Counted from the first letter of the stretch, positions 8,416 to 16,368 are shown. The stretch is 33,833 bases of DNA from Streptomyces naganishii JCM 4654 (GCF_014650575.1 NZ_BMVF01000036.1:1-33833), one strand, 5' to 3'. Numbers and translations: made by a program. Notes: generated from the letters alone by a model not told the origin.

Positions 8416-8840
8416 CGCTCCCGCCCTCCCAGTTCGCACACGGGTTCCGGACCTCCCGGAACCAGCGCCTCGGCGGCCAGCTCCGCCCGCGCCCGCTCGG
8501 CCCGGTCGAGCTGCGCGCCGACCTGCGCCCGCACCGCGCTCAGCTCGCCGATCAGCGCGTCGAGCTCCTGGAGCTTGCGCCGGTAGACCTCGAGCGAGGC
8601 CGGGCACGAGTCGCCCTCCGGGTGCCCGGCACGCAGGCACTCCACGAAGGGGCGGGTCTCCTCCAGGTCGAACCCGAAGTCCCGCAGCGTCCTGATCTGC
8701 GCCAGCAGCCGCAGGTCCCGCTCGTCGTAGGTGCGGTGCCCGTGCGCGTCGCGCCGTGCGGGCAGCAGGCCCCGCGACTCGTAGTACCGCAGCGCCCGCG
8801 TCGTGGTCCCGGCCCGTTCGGCCAGCTCGCCGATTCGCAT
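8412..8840 (-). CDS. MerR-family transcriptional regulator
   Basis: The 142-residue protein has an N-terminal winged-helix MerR domain (MRIGELAERAGTTTRALRYYESRGLL, with HRTYDERDL completing the wing), then a long dimerisation helix. Two cysteines occur in the segment FVECLRAGHPEGDSCPASL (around residues 80-96), typical of MerR proteins next to thioredoxin genes in Streptomyces; they could bind a thiol ligand or metal, but the inducer is unknown. The gene is the first of a two-gene operon with trxA. The promoter at 8848-8878 has a MerR-type 19-bp spacer that holds an inverted repeat, and predicts a leaderless mRNA starting at the ATG. No Shine-Dalgarno sequence is present, which fits. Confidence 0.88.
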   Translation of the reverse strand: MRIGELAERAGTTTRALRYYESRGLLPARRDAHGHRTYDERDLRLLAQIRTLRDFGFDLEETRPFVECLRAGHPEGDSCPASLEVYRRKLQELDALIGELSAVRAQVGAQLDRAERARAELAAEALVPGGPEPVCELGGRER

Positions 8841-8847
8841 GCGTACG

Positions 8848-8878
8848 ACGGTAGGCCTTGACGCGGACGTCAGGGCAA
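8848..8878 (-). promoter_or_regulatory. MerR-type autoregulated promoter of merR-trxA
   Basis: On the minus strand TTGCCC (8873-8878) and TACCGT (8848-8853) are separated by 19 bp, the over-long spacing characteristic of promoters controlled by MerR proteins. The spacer region holds the inverted repeat CCTTGACG (8856-8863) / CGTCAGGG (8868-8875) with one mismatch and a 4-bp centre. The predicted start falls on or one base before the ATG at 8838-8840. Confidence 0.65.
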
Positions 8879-8887
8879 GCGCCGGCG

Positions 8888-9652
8888 TCAGACCATCACG
8901 CCCGCCGACTCCTCCACCTCCAGCAGGGAGGCGCCGCGGCGCTCCTCCTCGAAGGCGCGGCGGCCGCCGCGCAGGCCGAACAGGCGCTTGGCGAGGGCGA
9001 TGTAGAGGACGGCGAGGATGTTCAGGACCAGAGTGGTGATCTTCACCGGGCTGACGTGCTCGGTGAGTTCGTAGATCTCCAGCGGCAGGAAGGCCGCGGT
9101 GGCGACCACCGTCAGGTACTCCGCCCAGCGCTTGGCGTACCACAGGCCGACCGACTCGACCAGCTCCACCAGCGCGTAGGCGAGCAGCAGGGAGGCGACC
9201 AGGAGGAGGGTGGAGTGCTTGTAGCCGAAGGTCTTCTGGATGGTGCCGACGACCGGCGAGTGGTCGAGGTCGTAGTGGAAGTGGCGGAAGACGGGGCGGA
9301 AGACGGCGAGGTACTCGTTGAACAGGCGCCGTACCGCGTCCTGGCTGTTGCTGAACCGCCACACCGCGACGGCGACCAGCACGATGAACACCCCGCGCAC
9401 GGCCCGCTCCAGCGCGAGGAAGCGCAGGATGAACAGGTCGCGCAGCACCTTGCCGCGCGGCACCAGCGGGGCGTCCTGCGCGGGCCCCGAGCCGTGCGGC
9501 TCGCCGAGCACGAAGTCACCGCAGCGCAGGCAGCGCCAGACCTCGCCCAGTGCGGTGTCCGCGTGCAGCCGGACGCGCAGCCGGGGGTCGTCGGGCGCGT
9601 AGGTCACGTGCCCCTTGCGCGCGCAGGTGCGCCTGTCCCAGTCGATCGCCAT
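8888..9652 (-). CDS. DUF2127-type integral membrane protein
   Basis: The 254-residue protein has a hydrophilic N-terminus with a lone cysteine in CARKGH and a CxxC pair in EVWRCLRCGDF, which may form a small metal site. Hydrophobic segments follow at LFILRFLALERAVRGVFIVLVAVAVW, STLLLVASLLLAYALVELV, EYLTVVATAAFLPLEIYEL and ITTLVLNILAVLYIALAKRLF, the pattern of DUF2127 membrane proteins. The ATG at 9650-9652 is preferred over one five codons upstream because GGAGG lies 8 bases before it. The function is unknown. It is separated from merR by 47 bases and from the exporter gene by about 96 bases with a hairpin, so it is probably its own transcription unit. Confidence 0.75.
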   Translation of the reverse strand: MAIDWDRRTCARKGHVTYAPDDPRLRVRLHADTALGEVWRCLRCGDFVLGEPHGSGPAQDAPLVPRGKVLRDLFILRFLALERAVRGVFIVLVAVAVWRFSNSQDAVRRLFNEYLAVFRPVFRHFHYDLDHSPVVGTIQKTFGYKHSTLLLVASLLLAYALVELVESVGLWYAKRWAEYLTVVATAAFLPLEIYELTEHVSPVKITTLVLNILAVLYIALAKRLFGLRGGRRAFEEERRGASLLEVEESAGVMV

Positions 9653-9678
9653 CCCCCGTGCCTCCATACGTGCCTGCG

Positions 9679-9708
9679 GCCGTGCCGCACCGGTGGTTCC
9701 GGCACGGC
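9679..9708 (-). terminator. Hairpin downstream of the DHA2 exporter gene
   Basis: GCCGTGCCG at 9679-9687 pairs with CGGCACGGC at 9700-9708, a perfect 9-bp stem with a 12-base loop. It lies about 40 bases past the exporter stop codon (9749) and before the DUF2127 gene on the same strand. Confidence 0.5.
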
Positions 9709-9748
9709 ACGGTAGCGCGTCGCGGTAAGAGACGACGTACGGCGCGTT

Positions 9749-11428
9749 TCAGTTCGCCGCGCTGCCCACCAGCTCCTTCGGCTCCTCGGCCGCCTCCGGC
9801 TCCGGCTCGGGGGCGGCGCCGCGCGGCAGCAGCAGGGCGACGGCGAGCGTGCCCACGCCCAGGATCACGGCGCCGACCAGGCTGGTGTGGGCCACCGCGT
9901 CGGCGAAGGAGGAGCCGACGGCGTCCTTCATGTGCCGGGCGCCCTCGGCGAGCTGCCCCGCCTGCTCCTTGAGCCCGGCGGCCCGCTGGGGGTCGGCGGT
10001 GTGGGCGGCCTGCTCGGCGAGCTGCCGGGCCCGGGCGCCGATGCCCTGGGCGACGGCGTATCCGGCGCCCACCGAGTCCTGGGCGGTGGACAGGGCGTTC
10101 GCGGGGAGCCCGCTGCCGGCGGTGGCGTCGGAGAGGTGGCGGGAGTAGGAGGCCGACAGCAGCGAGCCGAGGATGGCGATGCCGAGCGAGCCGCCGAGCT
10201 CCAGCGAGGTGTCGTTGACCGCGCCGCCGACGCCCAGCTCGGACTCGGGGAAGGCGCCCATGATCGCGTCCGTGCAGGGCGAGAGGGCGAGGCCGATCGC
10301 GAGGCCGAGGATCACCAGGGGCAGCACGAAGTCGCCGTAGGAGGAGGAGCCGTCGACCCGGGTGAGCAGGGCGAGGGCGGCGGTGCCGCCGGCCATGCCG
10401 GCGGTGACGGTCCACTTCATGCCGACGCGCGGGGTCAGGTATCCGGTGACGGCGGAGCCGGCGAAGACCGCGCCGGCCAGGGGCAGCATGCGCAGGCCGG
10501 TGGCGAGGGCGTCGTAGCCGAGGACGAACTGCAGGTGCTGGGTGAGGTAGTAGAAGGCGCCGAAGACGGCCAGGAAGAACAGGGCGACGGCGAGGTTGGA
10601 GCCGGCGAAGCGGCGGCCGGCGAACCGGCGCACGTCGAGGATGGGGCGCGGGTGGCGCAGCTCCCACAGGACGAAGGCGACCAGGCCCGCGCCCGCGACG
10701 GCGGCGGCGGTGACGGCCTTGGTGTCCCAGCCGAAGTGCGGGCCCTCGATGATCATGTAGACGAGGGAGCCGACCCACAGGACGGAGAGCAGGCCGCCGA
10801 CGTGGTCGACGCGGTCGTGGTGGCCGGCCCGGGACGGCGGGACGAGGACGAGGGCGGCGACCAGGGCGACCGCGGCGATCGGCACGTTGATCAGGAACGT
10901 CGAGGCCCAGCCGTGGTTCCTCAGCAGCGCCCCGGCGACGACCGGCCCGGCCGCGATCGCCAGGCCCGCGGTGGCGGTCCACAGGGTGATCGCGCGGGCG
11001 CGTTCGGCGCGCGGGAAGGTCGCGGCGAGCAGGGAGAGGGTGGCCGGCATGATCAGCGCGGCGCCGACGCCCATCACCGCGCGGGCCGCGATCACGGTCG
11101 CCGCGCTGTCGGCGAGGGAGCCGAAGACGGCCCCGCCGCCGAAGACCACCAGTCCGAGGAGGAGTGCGCCGCGCCGGCTGTACTTGTCGCCGATCGCGCC
11201 GAGCAGCAGCATCAGCGCCGCGTACGGGACGGTGTAGCCGTCGATCACCCACTGGAGGTCGGCGCCGGACAGCCCGAGGTCGCGGGTCATGTCGGGTGCG
11301 GCGACGGTGAGGGCGGTGTTGGCCATCACGATGATCAGCAGGCTCAGGCAGAGCACGAGCAGCGCCCACCAGCGCCGGGCGTAGGGGCGGTCCGTCCGCC
11401 CGGCCGGTTCGTTGACGACGAGTCGCAT
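9749..11428 (-). CDS. DHA2 (EmrB/QacA-type) 14-helix MFS drug exporter
   Basis: The 559-residue protein is a proton-driven multidrug exporter of the 14-transmembrane DHA2 group. It shows the first-helix pattern LVLCLSLLIIVMANTALTVAAPDM, motif A-like LLLGAIGDKYSRRGALLLG, and a motif C-like segment TATAGLAIAAGPVVAGALL. Fourteen hydrophobic stretches can be counted, with a polar loop after helix 13 (SADATAGSGL to VGSSF) and a Glu/Pro-rich cytoplasmic tail. The ATG is preceded by AGGAAGG about 12 bases upstream. The gene is divergent from a TetR regulator and shares an intergenic region with three palindromes, so it is most likely repressed by that protein and induced by its own substrate. The substrate cannot be read from sequence. 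Confidence 0.9.
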   Translation of the reverse strand: MRLVVNEPAGRTDRPYARRWWALLVLCLSLLIIVMANTALTVAAPDMTRDLGLSGADLQWVIDGYTVPYAALMLLLGAIGDKYSRRGALLLGLVVFGGGAVFGSLADSAATVIAARAVMGVGAALIMPATLSLLAATFPRAERARAITLWTATAGLAIAAGPVVAGALLRNHGWASTFLINVPIAAVALVAALVLVPPSRAGHHDRVDHVGGLLSVLWVGSLVYMIIEGPHFGWDTKAVTAAAVAGAGLVAFVLWELRHPRPILDVRRFAGRRFAGSNLAVALFFLAVFGAFYYLTQHLQFVLGYDALATGLRMLPLAGAVFAGSAVTGYLTPRVGMKWTVTAGMAGGTAALALLTRVDGSSSYGDFVLPLVILGLAIGLALSPCTDAIMGAFPESELGVGGAVNDTSLELGGSLGIAILGSLLSASYSRHLSDATAGSGLPANALSTAQDSVGAGYAVAQGIGARARQLAEQAAHTADPQRAAGLKEQAGQLAEGARHMKDAVGSSFADAVAHTSLVGAVILGVGTLAVALLLPRGAAPEPEPEAAEEPKELVGSAAN

Positions 11429-11463
11429 GGCAGGGGTGGCCTTCCTCGGGTTCGCGACGGGAC

Positions 11464-11526
11464 TTGCACAGCGGCGTGCAGTTGCACAACGATGTGCAAT
11501 GTACGTCGCTGCACAGCGCTGTGCAA
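11464..11526. promoter_or_regulatory. Three 18-bp palindromic operators between exporter and tetR
   Basis: Three related sites share the half-site TGCAC(A): TTGCACAGCGGCGTGCAG (11464-11481), TTGCACAACGATGTGCAA (11482-11499) and CTGCACAGCGCTGTGCAA (11509-11526). The middle one has perfect 7-bp arms. The last contains the perfect 16-bp palindrome at 11510-11525. Sites one and two abut; the third lies 27 bp centre to centre from the second. They sit in the 114-bp divergent promoter region and are most likely bound by the adjacent TetR protein. Confidence 0.8.
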
Positions 11527-11542
11527 GTCGAGGGAGGGCACA

Positions 11543-12160
11543 ATGTCAGCCATGACCACGGGTAACACCAGTCGCGCCGACGCGAACCGGCGCCGCATCC
11601 TCGACGTCGCCCTCGCCGAGCTGCTGCGCGACCCGGACGCGTCCATGGACCAGATCGCGCGCGCCGCGGGTGTCGTACGGCGCACGGTGTACGGGCACTT
11701 CCCCAGCCGCGAGGCGCTGATCAGCACCCTCGTCGACGACGCGGTGCACGCGCTGGCCGCCGCCCACGCGGCCGGCCGGGAGGGCGTCGAGGACCCGGCG
11801 GAGGCGGTGGCCCGCTCGGTGCTGGCGGTCTGGCACATCGCCGACCGCTACCGGCTGCTGGTGGCGCTCGCCCAGCGCACGGTCACCATGCAGGGCATCC
11901 GCGAGCGCCTGGCCCCGGTCCGCAAGTCCTCCGTGGAACTCCTCCAGCGCGGCCTCGACCAGGGCGTCTTCAGCTCCGCGCTCCCCGCGCCGGCCCTGGC
12001 CTACGTGCACGAACAGATCATGTTCGCCGTGATGGAAGCCGTGAACGACGGCCTCCTGCCGCCCTCCGAGGCGGGCCGCTCGGCGGCGGTCACCGTGCTG
12101 ACGGCGGCGGGGGTCCCCGCCTCCCTCGCGGGCGCCCTGGTGACGAGACTCGACGGCTGA
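11543..12160 (+). CDS. TetR/AcrR-family repressor of the divergent exporter
   Basis: The 205-residue protein begins with a TetR helix-turn-helix: NRRRILDVALAELL, then DQIARAAGVVRRTVYGHFPSREALI at about residues 32-60. The remainder is an all-helical ligand-binding region with no diagnostic family motif. The ATG at 11543 has GGGAGGG about six bases upstream. The gene is divergent from the DHA2 exporter, with three palindromes in between, the classic layout of an efflux pump and its local repressor. The third palindrome ends only 16 bases before the start codon, so autorepression is expected. The inducing ligand is unknown. Confidence 0.9.
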   Translation: MSAMTTGNTSRADANRRRILDVALAELLRDPDASMDQIARAAGVVRRTVYGHFPSREALISTLVDDAVHALAAAHAAGREGVEDPAEAVARSVLAVWHIADRYRLLVALAQRTVTMQGIRERLAPVRKSSVELLQRGLDQGVFSSALPAPALAYVHEQIMFAVMEAVNDGLLPPSEAGRSAAVTVLTAAGVPASLAGALVTRLDG

Positions 12161-12178
12161 CCGGGCGCGGGCCGGCCG

Positions 12179-12310
12179 CCGGGCACGGCGAAGGCCGAGC
12201 GGCCGGGCACGGCGAAAGACCGACCGGTCGCCGGGCACGGCGAAAGGCCGAGCGGCCGGGCACGGCGAAAGACCGAGCGGCCGGGCACGGCGAAAGGCCG
12301 AGCGGCCGGG
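12179..12310. repeat. ~25-bp tandem repeat after tetR
   Basis: The core CCGGGCACGGCGAA occurs five times, starting at 12179, 12203, 12231, 12256 and 12281, with a degenerate sixth (CCGGGCCCACGG) at 12306. Spacing is 24, 28, 25, 25 and 25 bp. The units also share CGAGCGGCCGG, which is the left arm of the hairpin at 12299-12336, so the array looks like an amplified terminator arm. Confidence 0.85.
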
Positions 12311-12336
12311 CCCACGGGGGTGGGTCCGGCCGCTCG
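12299..12336. terminator. Long bidirectional terminator hairpin between tetR and dctA
   Basis: CGAGCGGCCGGGCCCAC (12299-12315) pairs with GTGGGTCCGGCCGCTCG (12320-12336) through 17 positions with one G-U pair and a four-base loop. It lies between two convergent genes and can stop transcription from both sides. Confidence 0.8.
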
Positions 12337-12397
12337 GGTCCGGCCGGACGCCCGGCCCGGGTTCAGGCGGGGCGGGACGTCCGGAGCGGGTGGGGTG

Positions 12398-13807
12398 TCA
12401 GGCCTTGGCGAGTTCCTTCTCGCCGTCCTCCCGCTGCCCGGGCACACCGGCCCCGGCGCCCGCGTCCTCGGCGTCGTCGACGAGCGTGCGCTCGTCGAAG
12501 GGCAGCTCGCCCGCGAGCACCCGCCGCACCCGGTCCTTGTCGACCTCGCCGGTCCAGGTGCCGATCAGCAGGGTGGCCACGGCGTTGCCCGCGAAGTTGG
12601 TCAGGGCGCGGGCCTCGCTCATGAAGCGGTCGATGCCGACGATGAGGCCGACCCCGTCGACCAGGGCGGGCTTGTGGGACTGCAGCGCGCCGGCCAGGGT
12701 GGCCAGGCCCGCGCCGGTGACACCGGCGGCGCCCTTGGAGGCGACCATCATGAACAGCAGCAGCGTGATCTGCTGGCCGATGGACAGCGGCTGGTCCATG
12801 GCGTCGGCGATGAACAGCGAGGCCATGGTCAGGTAGATCATGGTGCCGTCGAGGTTGAAGGAGTAGCCGGTCGGCACGGTGATGCCGACGACCGGGCGGC
12901 TCACGCCCAGGTGCTCCATCTTGGCGATCAGCCGGGGCAGCGCGGACTCGGACGAGGACGTGGACAGGATCAGCAGGAACTCACGGCCGAGGTACCTCAG
13001 CAGCTGGAAGATGTTGACGCCGGCCACCACCCGGGTCAGCGCGCCCAGCACCACCAGCACGAACAGCAGACAGGTCGCGTAGAAGCCGAGCATGATCGTG
13101 GCGAGGGCCTTCAGGGCGTCCACGCCCGTCTCGCCGATGACGGCGGCCATGGCGCCGAAGGCGCCGATCGGCGCGGCCCACATGATCATGGCGAGGACGC
13201 GGAAGACCAGCCGCTGGATGTGCTCCACTCCCCGCAGGATCGGCTCGCCCCTGCGGCCCATGGCCTGGAGCGCGAACCCGACGAGCAGCGCGACCAGCAG
13301 CGTCTGGAGCACTTGGCCCTCGGTGAAGGACGACACCAGCGTGGTCGGGATGATGCCGAGCACGAAGTCGACCGGGCCCTCGCTGGCGGCCTGCGCCTGG
13401 GCGTGGCCCACGCCCTTGACCGCCTCGGTCAGGTGCATGCCGCTGCCGGGGTGCACCAGGTTGCCCACGACCAGGCCGATGGCCAGCGCCACGAACGACA
13501 TCACGACGAAGTAGCCGAGGGCGAGCCCGCCCACCTTGCCGACCTTCGCGGCCTTGCGCACCGAACCGACGCCGAGCACGATCGTGCAGAAGATGATCGG
13601 CGAGATCATCATCTTGATCAGGTTCACGAAGCCGGTGCCGATCGGCTTCAGCTCCTTGGCGAAGTCCGGCGCGGCGAATCCGACCAGGATGCCGAGGGCG
13701 ACCGCGACGATCACCGCTATGTAGAGATAGTGGGTGCGGTCCCGCCTGGCTGCGGGACCGGGTCCTGCGGCGGGGGCGGCGGGTGCCGTATCGGCTGCGC
13801 TGCTCAC
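12398..13807 (-). CDS. dctA: C4-dicarboxylate/cation symporter (DctA-type, DAACS family)
   Basis: The 469-residue membrane protein belongs to the glutamate/dicarboxylate:cation symporter family and should import succinate, fumarate or malate. Diagnostic motifs are LSTSSSESALPRL (serine-rich re-entrant loop HP1), GYSFNLDGT, MVASKGAAGVTGAG (HP2 loop), and GIDRFMSEARALTNFAGNAVAT, where the SEARALTN form is typical of DctA rather than of glutamate carriers. Eight or so hydrophobic segments are visible between residues 28 and 420. The Ala/Pro-rich N-terminus and acidic C-terminus are poorly conserved regions. The GTG start has AAGGAGGG about seven bases upstream. The gene is divergent from a CitA/DcuS-type two-component system that probably controls it. 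Confidence 0.92.
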   Translation of the reverse strand: MSSAADTAPAAPAAGPGPAARRDRTHYLYIAVIVAVALGILVGFAAPDFAKELKPIGTGFVNLIKMMISPIIFCTIVLGVGSVRKAAKVGKVGGLALGYFVVMSFVALAIGLVVGNLVHPGSGMHLTEAVKGVGHAQAQAASEGPVDFVLGIIPTTLVSSFTEGQVLQTLLVALLVGFALQAMGRRGEPILRGVEHIQRLVFRVLAMIMWAAPIGAFGAMAAVIGETGVDALKALATIMLGFYATCLLFVLVVLGALTRVVAGVNIFQLLRYLGREFLLILSTSSSESALPRLIAKMEHLGVSRPVVGITVPTGYSFNLDGTMIYLTMASLFIADAMDQPLSIGQQITLLLFMMVASKGAAGVTGAGLATLAGALQSHKPALVDGVGLIVGIDRFMSEARALTNFAGNAVATLLIGTWTGEVDKDRVRRVLAGELPFDERTLVDDAEDAGAGAGVPGQREDGEKELAKA

Positions 13808-13880
13808 GAGCGGCCCTCCTTGACGACGTCGTCGGCATCACCGGCGTGCGGCTCACGTCCGGGGGTTTTCGGGGAATGCC

Positions 13881-13912
13881 GTGACTATCTCCCGCCGTGT
13901 GAGGGCGGTCAC
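13881..13912. promoter_or_regulatory. Nested inverted repeat in the dctA/sensor-kinase divergent region
   Basis: GTGAC (13881-13885) and GTCAC (13908-13912) enclose CCGCC (13892-13896) and GGCGG (13904-13908). It is the clearest symmetrical element in the 153-bp intergenic region and a candidate site for the adjacent response regulator. The arms are short and the case is weak. Confidence 0.3.
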
Positions 13913-13960
13913 CCTTCCGTTCATTTAGTTCACGCCACAACCGGGAGGCAGACTGACGGC

Positions 13961-15616
13961 ATGCGCATACCCGGTATCCCGAGACCCCGCAGCCTGGCGG
14001 GCCAGCTCTTCGCGATGCAGGCCGTTCTGCTCGCGCTCGTCGTGGCCGGATATGCACTGTTCACCTACGTCAGCGACCGCGGCCAGGCCGAGCAGGCGGC
14101 ACGCCGCCAGGCCACGGCGGTGGCCCGCTCGGTCGCGGACGCGCCCTCGGTCCGCTCCGCGATCCACACGGCGAACCCCACGGCGCAGCTCCAGCCGTAC
14201 GCGCTGAAGGTGCAGAAGGACACCGGGGTCGACTTCGTCACGATCATGACCCCTGGCGGGATCCGCTGGACCCATCCCTCGGCGGAGCAGATCGGCAGGC
14301 CCTTCCTCGGCAACATCTACCGGGCCCAGCACGGGGAGACCTTCACCGAGACGTACACCGGTACGCTCGGCGCGTCCGTCCGCGCGGTCACGCCCGTGTG
14401 GGAGGGCCGCCGGATCATCGGCCTGGTCAGCGCAGGCATCAAGGTGGAGGCCATCAGCCACCGGGTGCAGGACCAGGTGACGGCGCTGCTCGGGGTGGCG
14501 GCCGGGATCCTCGCGCTGGGCGGTGTCGGCACGTACGTGATCAACGCGCGGCTGCGCCGGCACACCCACGGGATGAACGCCGACGAGCTCAGCCGGATGC
14601 ACGACTACCACCAGGCCGCGCTGCACGCGGTGCGCGAGGGCCTGCTGATGCTGGACGCGCGGTACAGGGTGGCGCTGATCAACGACGGCGGGCGTGAGCT
14701 GCTGGGCGTGGGCAGGGAGGAGGACGTGGTGGGCACGTCGGTGGCGGACCTGGGGCTGCCCGCGCCGCTGACCGGGGCGCTGCTGGCCTCGGAGCCGCGG
14801 GTGGACGAGGTGCACCTGACGCAGTCGCGCGTCCTGGTGGTCAACACCTCGCCCGTCTCGGGCGGTGAGCGCCGGGGCACGGTGGTGACCCTGCGGGACG
14901 TCACCGAGCTCCAGTCGCTGATGGGCGAGCTGGACTCCGAGCGCGGCTTCACCCAGGCGCTGCGCTCGCAGGCGCACGAGGCCGCGAACCGCCTGCACAC
15001 GGTGGTGTCGCTGATCGAACTGGGCCGCGCCGAGGACGCGGTGGAGTTCGCCACGGCGGAGCTGGAGCTGGCCCAGGCGCTGACCGACCAGGTGGTCGCG
15101 GCGGTGAGCGAGCCGGTGCTGGCCGCGCTGCTGCTGGGCAAGACCGCGCAGGCCAACGAGCGGGGCGTGGAGCTGGTGGTGTCCGAGGACAGCGGTCTGG
15201 ACGACGGGCTGCTGCCGCCCGCCCTGCCGCCGCGCGACCTGGTGACGATCCTCGGCAACCTCGTCGACAACGCCGTGGACGCGGCGCAGGGCCGGGTGCC
15301 CGCCCGGGTGACGGTGACGGCGCGCGCGGAGGCCGGGGAACTGGTCCTGCGGGTCGCCGACACCGGCCCCGGAGTGGACCCTGCCCACGCGGGCCTGGTG
15401 TTCCGGCGGGGCTTCTCGACCAAGCCGACCGGTCCCGGCGGCCGCGGCCTGGGCCTGGCCCTCGCCCGTCAGGCCGTCCACCGCCACGGCGGCACACTGA
15501 CGGTGGACGGGGCACCCGGGGGCGGCGCGGTCTTCGAGGCCCGGCTGCCGCTCGCGGACGCCCCGGAACCGGCCCCACCCGCGGCCGTGGCCGAGGCGCC
15601 GGGAGGCGCGAGATGA
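13961..15616 (+). CDS. CitA/DcuS-type membrane sensor histidine kinase
   Basis: The 551-residue protein has a first membrane helix at about 16-36, an extracytoplasmic PDC/CitA-like ligand domain at about 40-170 (with the DFVTIMTPGGIRWTHP and GRPFLG motifs of citrate/dicarboxylate sensors), a second helix at about 175-194, a cytoplasmic PAS domain at about 215-315, and a kinase core. The phosphoacceptor is His339 in the motif QAHEAANRLHT. The ATPase shows GNLVDNAVDAA, VADTGPGVD and GRGLGLALARQAV. GGGAGG lies 12 bases before the ATG. A much longer open frame upstream is antisense to dctA and not coding. The gene overlaps the response regulator start (ATGA). Together with dctA next door, the ligand is probably a C4-dicarboxylate or citrate. 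Confidence 0.92.
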   Translation: MRIPGIPRPRSLAGQLFAMQAVLLALVVAGYALFTYVSDRGQAEQAARRQATAVARSVADAPSVRSAIHTANPTAQLQPYALKVQKDTGVDFVTIMTPGGIRWTHPSAEQIGRPFLGNIYRAQHGETFTETYTGTLGASVRAVTPVWEGRRIIGLVSAGIKVEAISHRVQDQVTALLGVAAGILALGGVGTYVINARLRRHTHGMNADELSRMHDYHQAALHAVREGLLMLDARYRVALINDGGRELLGVGREEDVVGTSVADLGLPAPLTGALLASEPRVDEVHLTQSRVLVVNTSPVSGGERRGTVVTLRDVTELQSLMGELDSERGFTQALRSQAHEAANRLHTVVSLIELGRAEDAVEFATAELELAQALTDQVVAAVSEPVLAALLLGKTAQANERGVELVVSEDSGLDDGLLPPALPPRDLVTILGNLVDNAVDAAQGRVPARVTVTARAEAGELVLRVADTGPGVDPAHAGLVFRRGFSTKPTGPGGRGLGLALARQAVHRHGGTLTVDGAPGGGAVFEARLPLADAPEPAPPAAVAEAPGGAR

Positions 15617-16368
15617 CGGGCCACGCGCCCGAGGGGCAGCCGATCCGTGTACTGGTCGTCGAGGACGACCCGGTGGCGGCGGACGCGCACGTGATGTACG
15701 TGGGCCGGGTGCCGGGGTTCGTGGCCGTGGGCAAGGCGCGCACCGGCGCCGAGGCGCGGCGGGCGCTGGAGCGCACCCCCGTCGACCTGCTCCTGCTCGA
15801 CCTGCACCTGCCGGACGTGCACGGACTCCAGCTCGCCCGCTCGCTGCGGGCCGCCGGCCATCACGCGGACGTCATCGCGGTGACCTCGGCGCGGGATCTC
15901 GCGGTGGTGCGGGAGGGGGTGTCGCTGGGGGTGGTGCAGTACGTCCTGAAGCCGTTCACCTTCGCCACCCTGCGGGACCGCCTGGTCAGGTACGCCGAGT
16001 TCCGCGCGGCGGCCGGCGAGGCGAGCGGCCAGGACGAGGTGGACCGGGCGCTGGCCACGCTGCGCGCCCCCGGCCCGGCCGCGCTGCCCAAGGGCCTGAG
16101 CGCACCCACCCTGAACCGGGTGACGGCCGCCCTGCGCGAGGCCGAGCGGGGCCTGACGGCGGCGGGGGTGGCCGAGACGGTCGGCATCTCCCGCATCACG
16201 GCCCGCCGCTATCTGGAGCACCTGGTCGACGCGGGCCGCGCCGACCGCAGTCCCCTGTACGGTCAGGTCGGCCGCCCGGAGCTGATCTACCGCTACCTCC
16301 CGGCCGAGACGTCCGGAAGGCGGCGGCAGGACGGGCAGGAATCCTGGAAGGACGGACGGGAGTCCTAG
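15613..16368 (+). CDS. CitB/DcuR-type response regulator
   Basis: The 251-residue protein has a receiver domain (about 11-130) with acidic pocket EDD at 17-19, phosphorylation site Asp63 in LLLDLHLPD, and the conserved Lys113 in VLKPF. The C-terminal half holds a helix-turn-helix (GLTAAGVAETVGISRITARRYLEHLV) of the kind found in CitB/DcuR regulators. Its ATG overlaps the kinase stop by four bases, so the two proteins are probably made in equal amounts. The expected target is the dctA promoter region at 13808-13960. Its TAG stop overlaps the stop codon of the convergent pfkA gene within the tetranucleotide CTAG, leaving no room for a terminator between them. Confidence 0.92.
   Translation: MTGHAPEGQPIRVLVVEDDPVAADAHVMYVGRVPGFVAVGKARTGAEARRALERTPVDLLLLDLHLPDVHGLQLARSLRAAGHHADVIAVTSARDLAVVREGVSLGVVQYVLKPFTFATLRDRLVRYAEFRAAAGEASGQDEVDRALATLRAPGPAALPKGLSAPTLNRVTAALREAERGLTAAGVAETVGISRITARRYLEHLVDAGRADRSPLYGQVGRPELIYRYLPAETSGRRRQDGQESWKDGRES

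Noticed and set aside
9887..11542. Upstream extension of the TetR frame over the exporter gene
   Set aside because: The frame is open only by chance in antisense; the domain, ribosome site and operators place the start at 11543.
12320..13960. Upstream extension of the sensor kinase frame
   Set aside because: It is antisense to dctA, contains no recognisable domain, and a ribosome site precedes the ATG at 13961.
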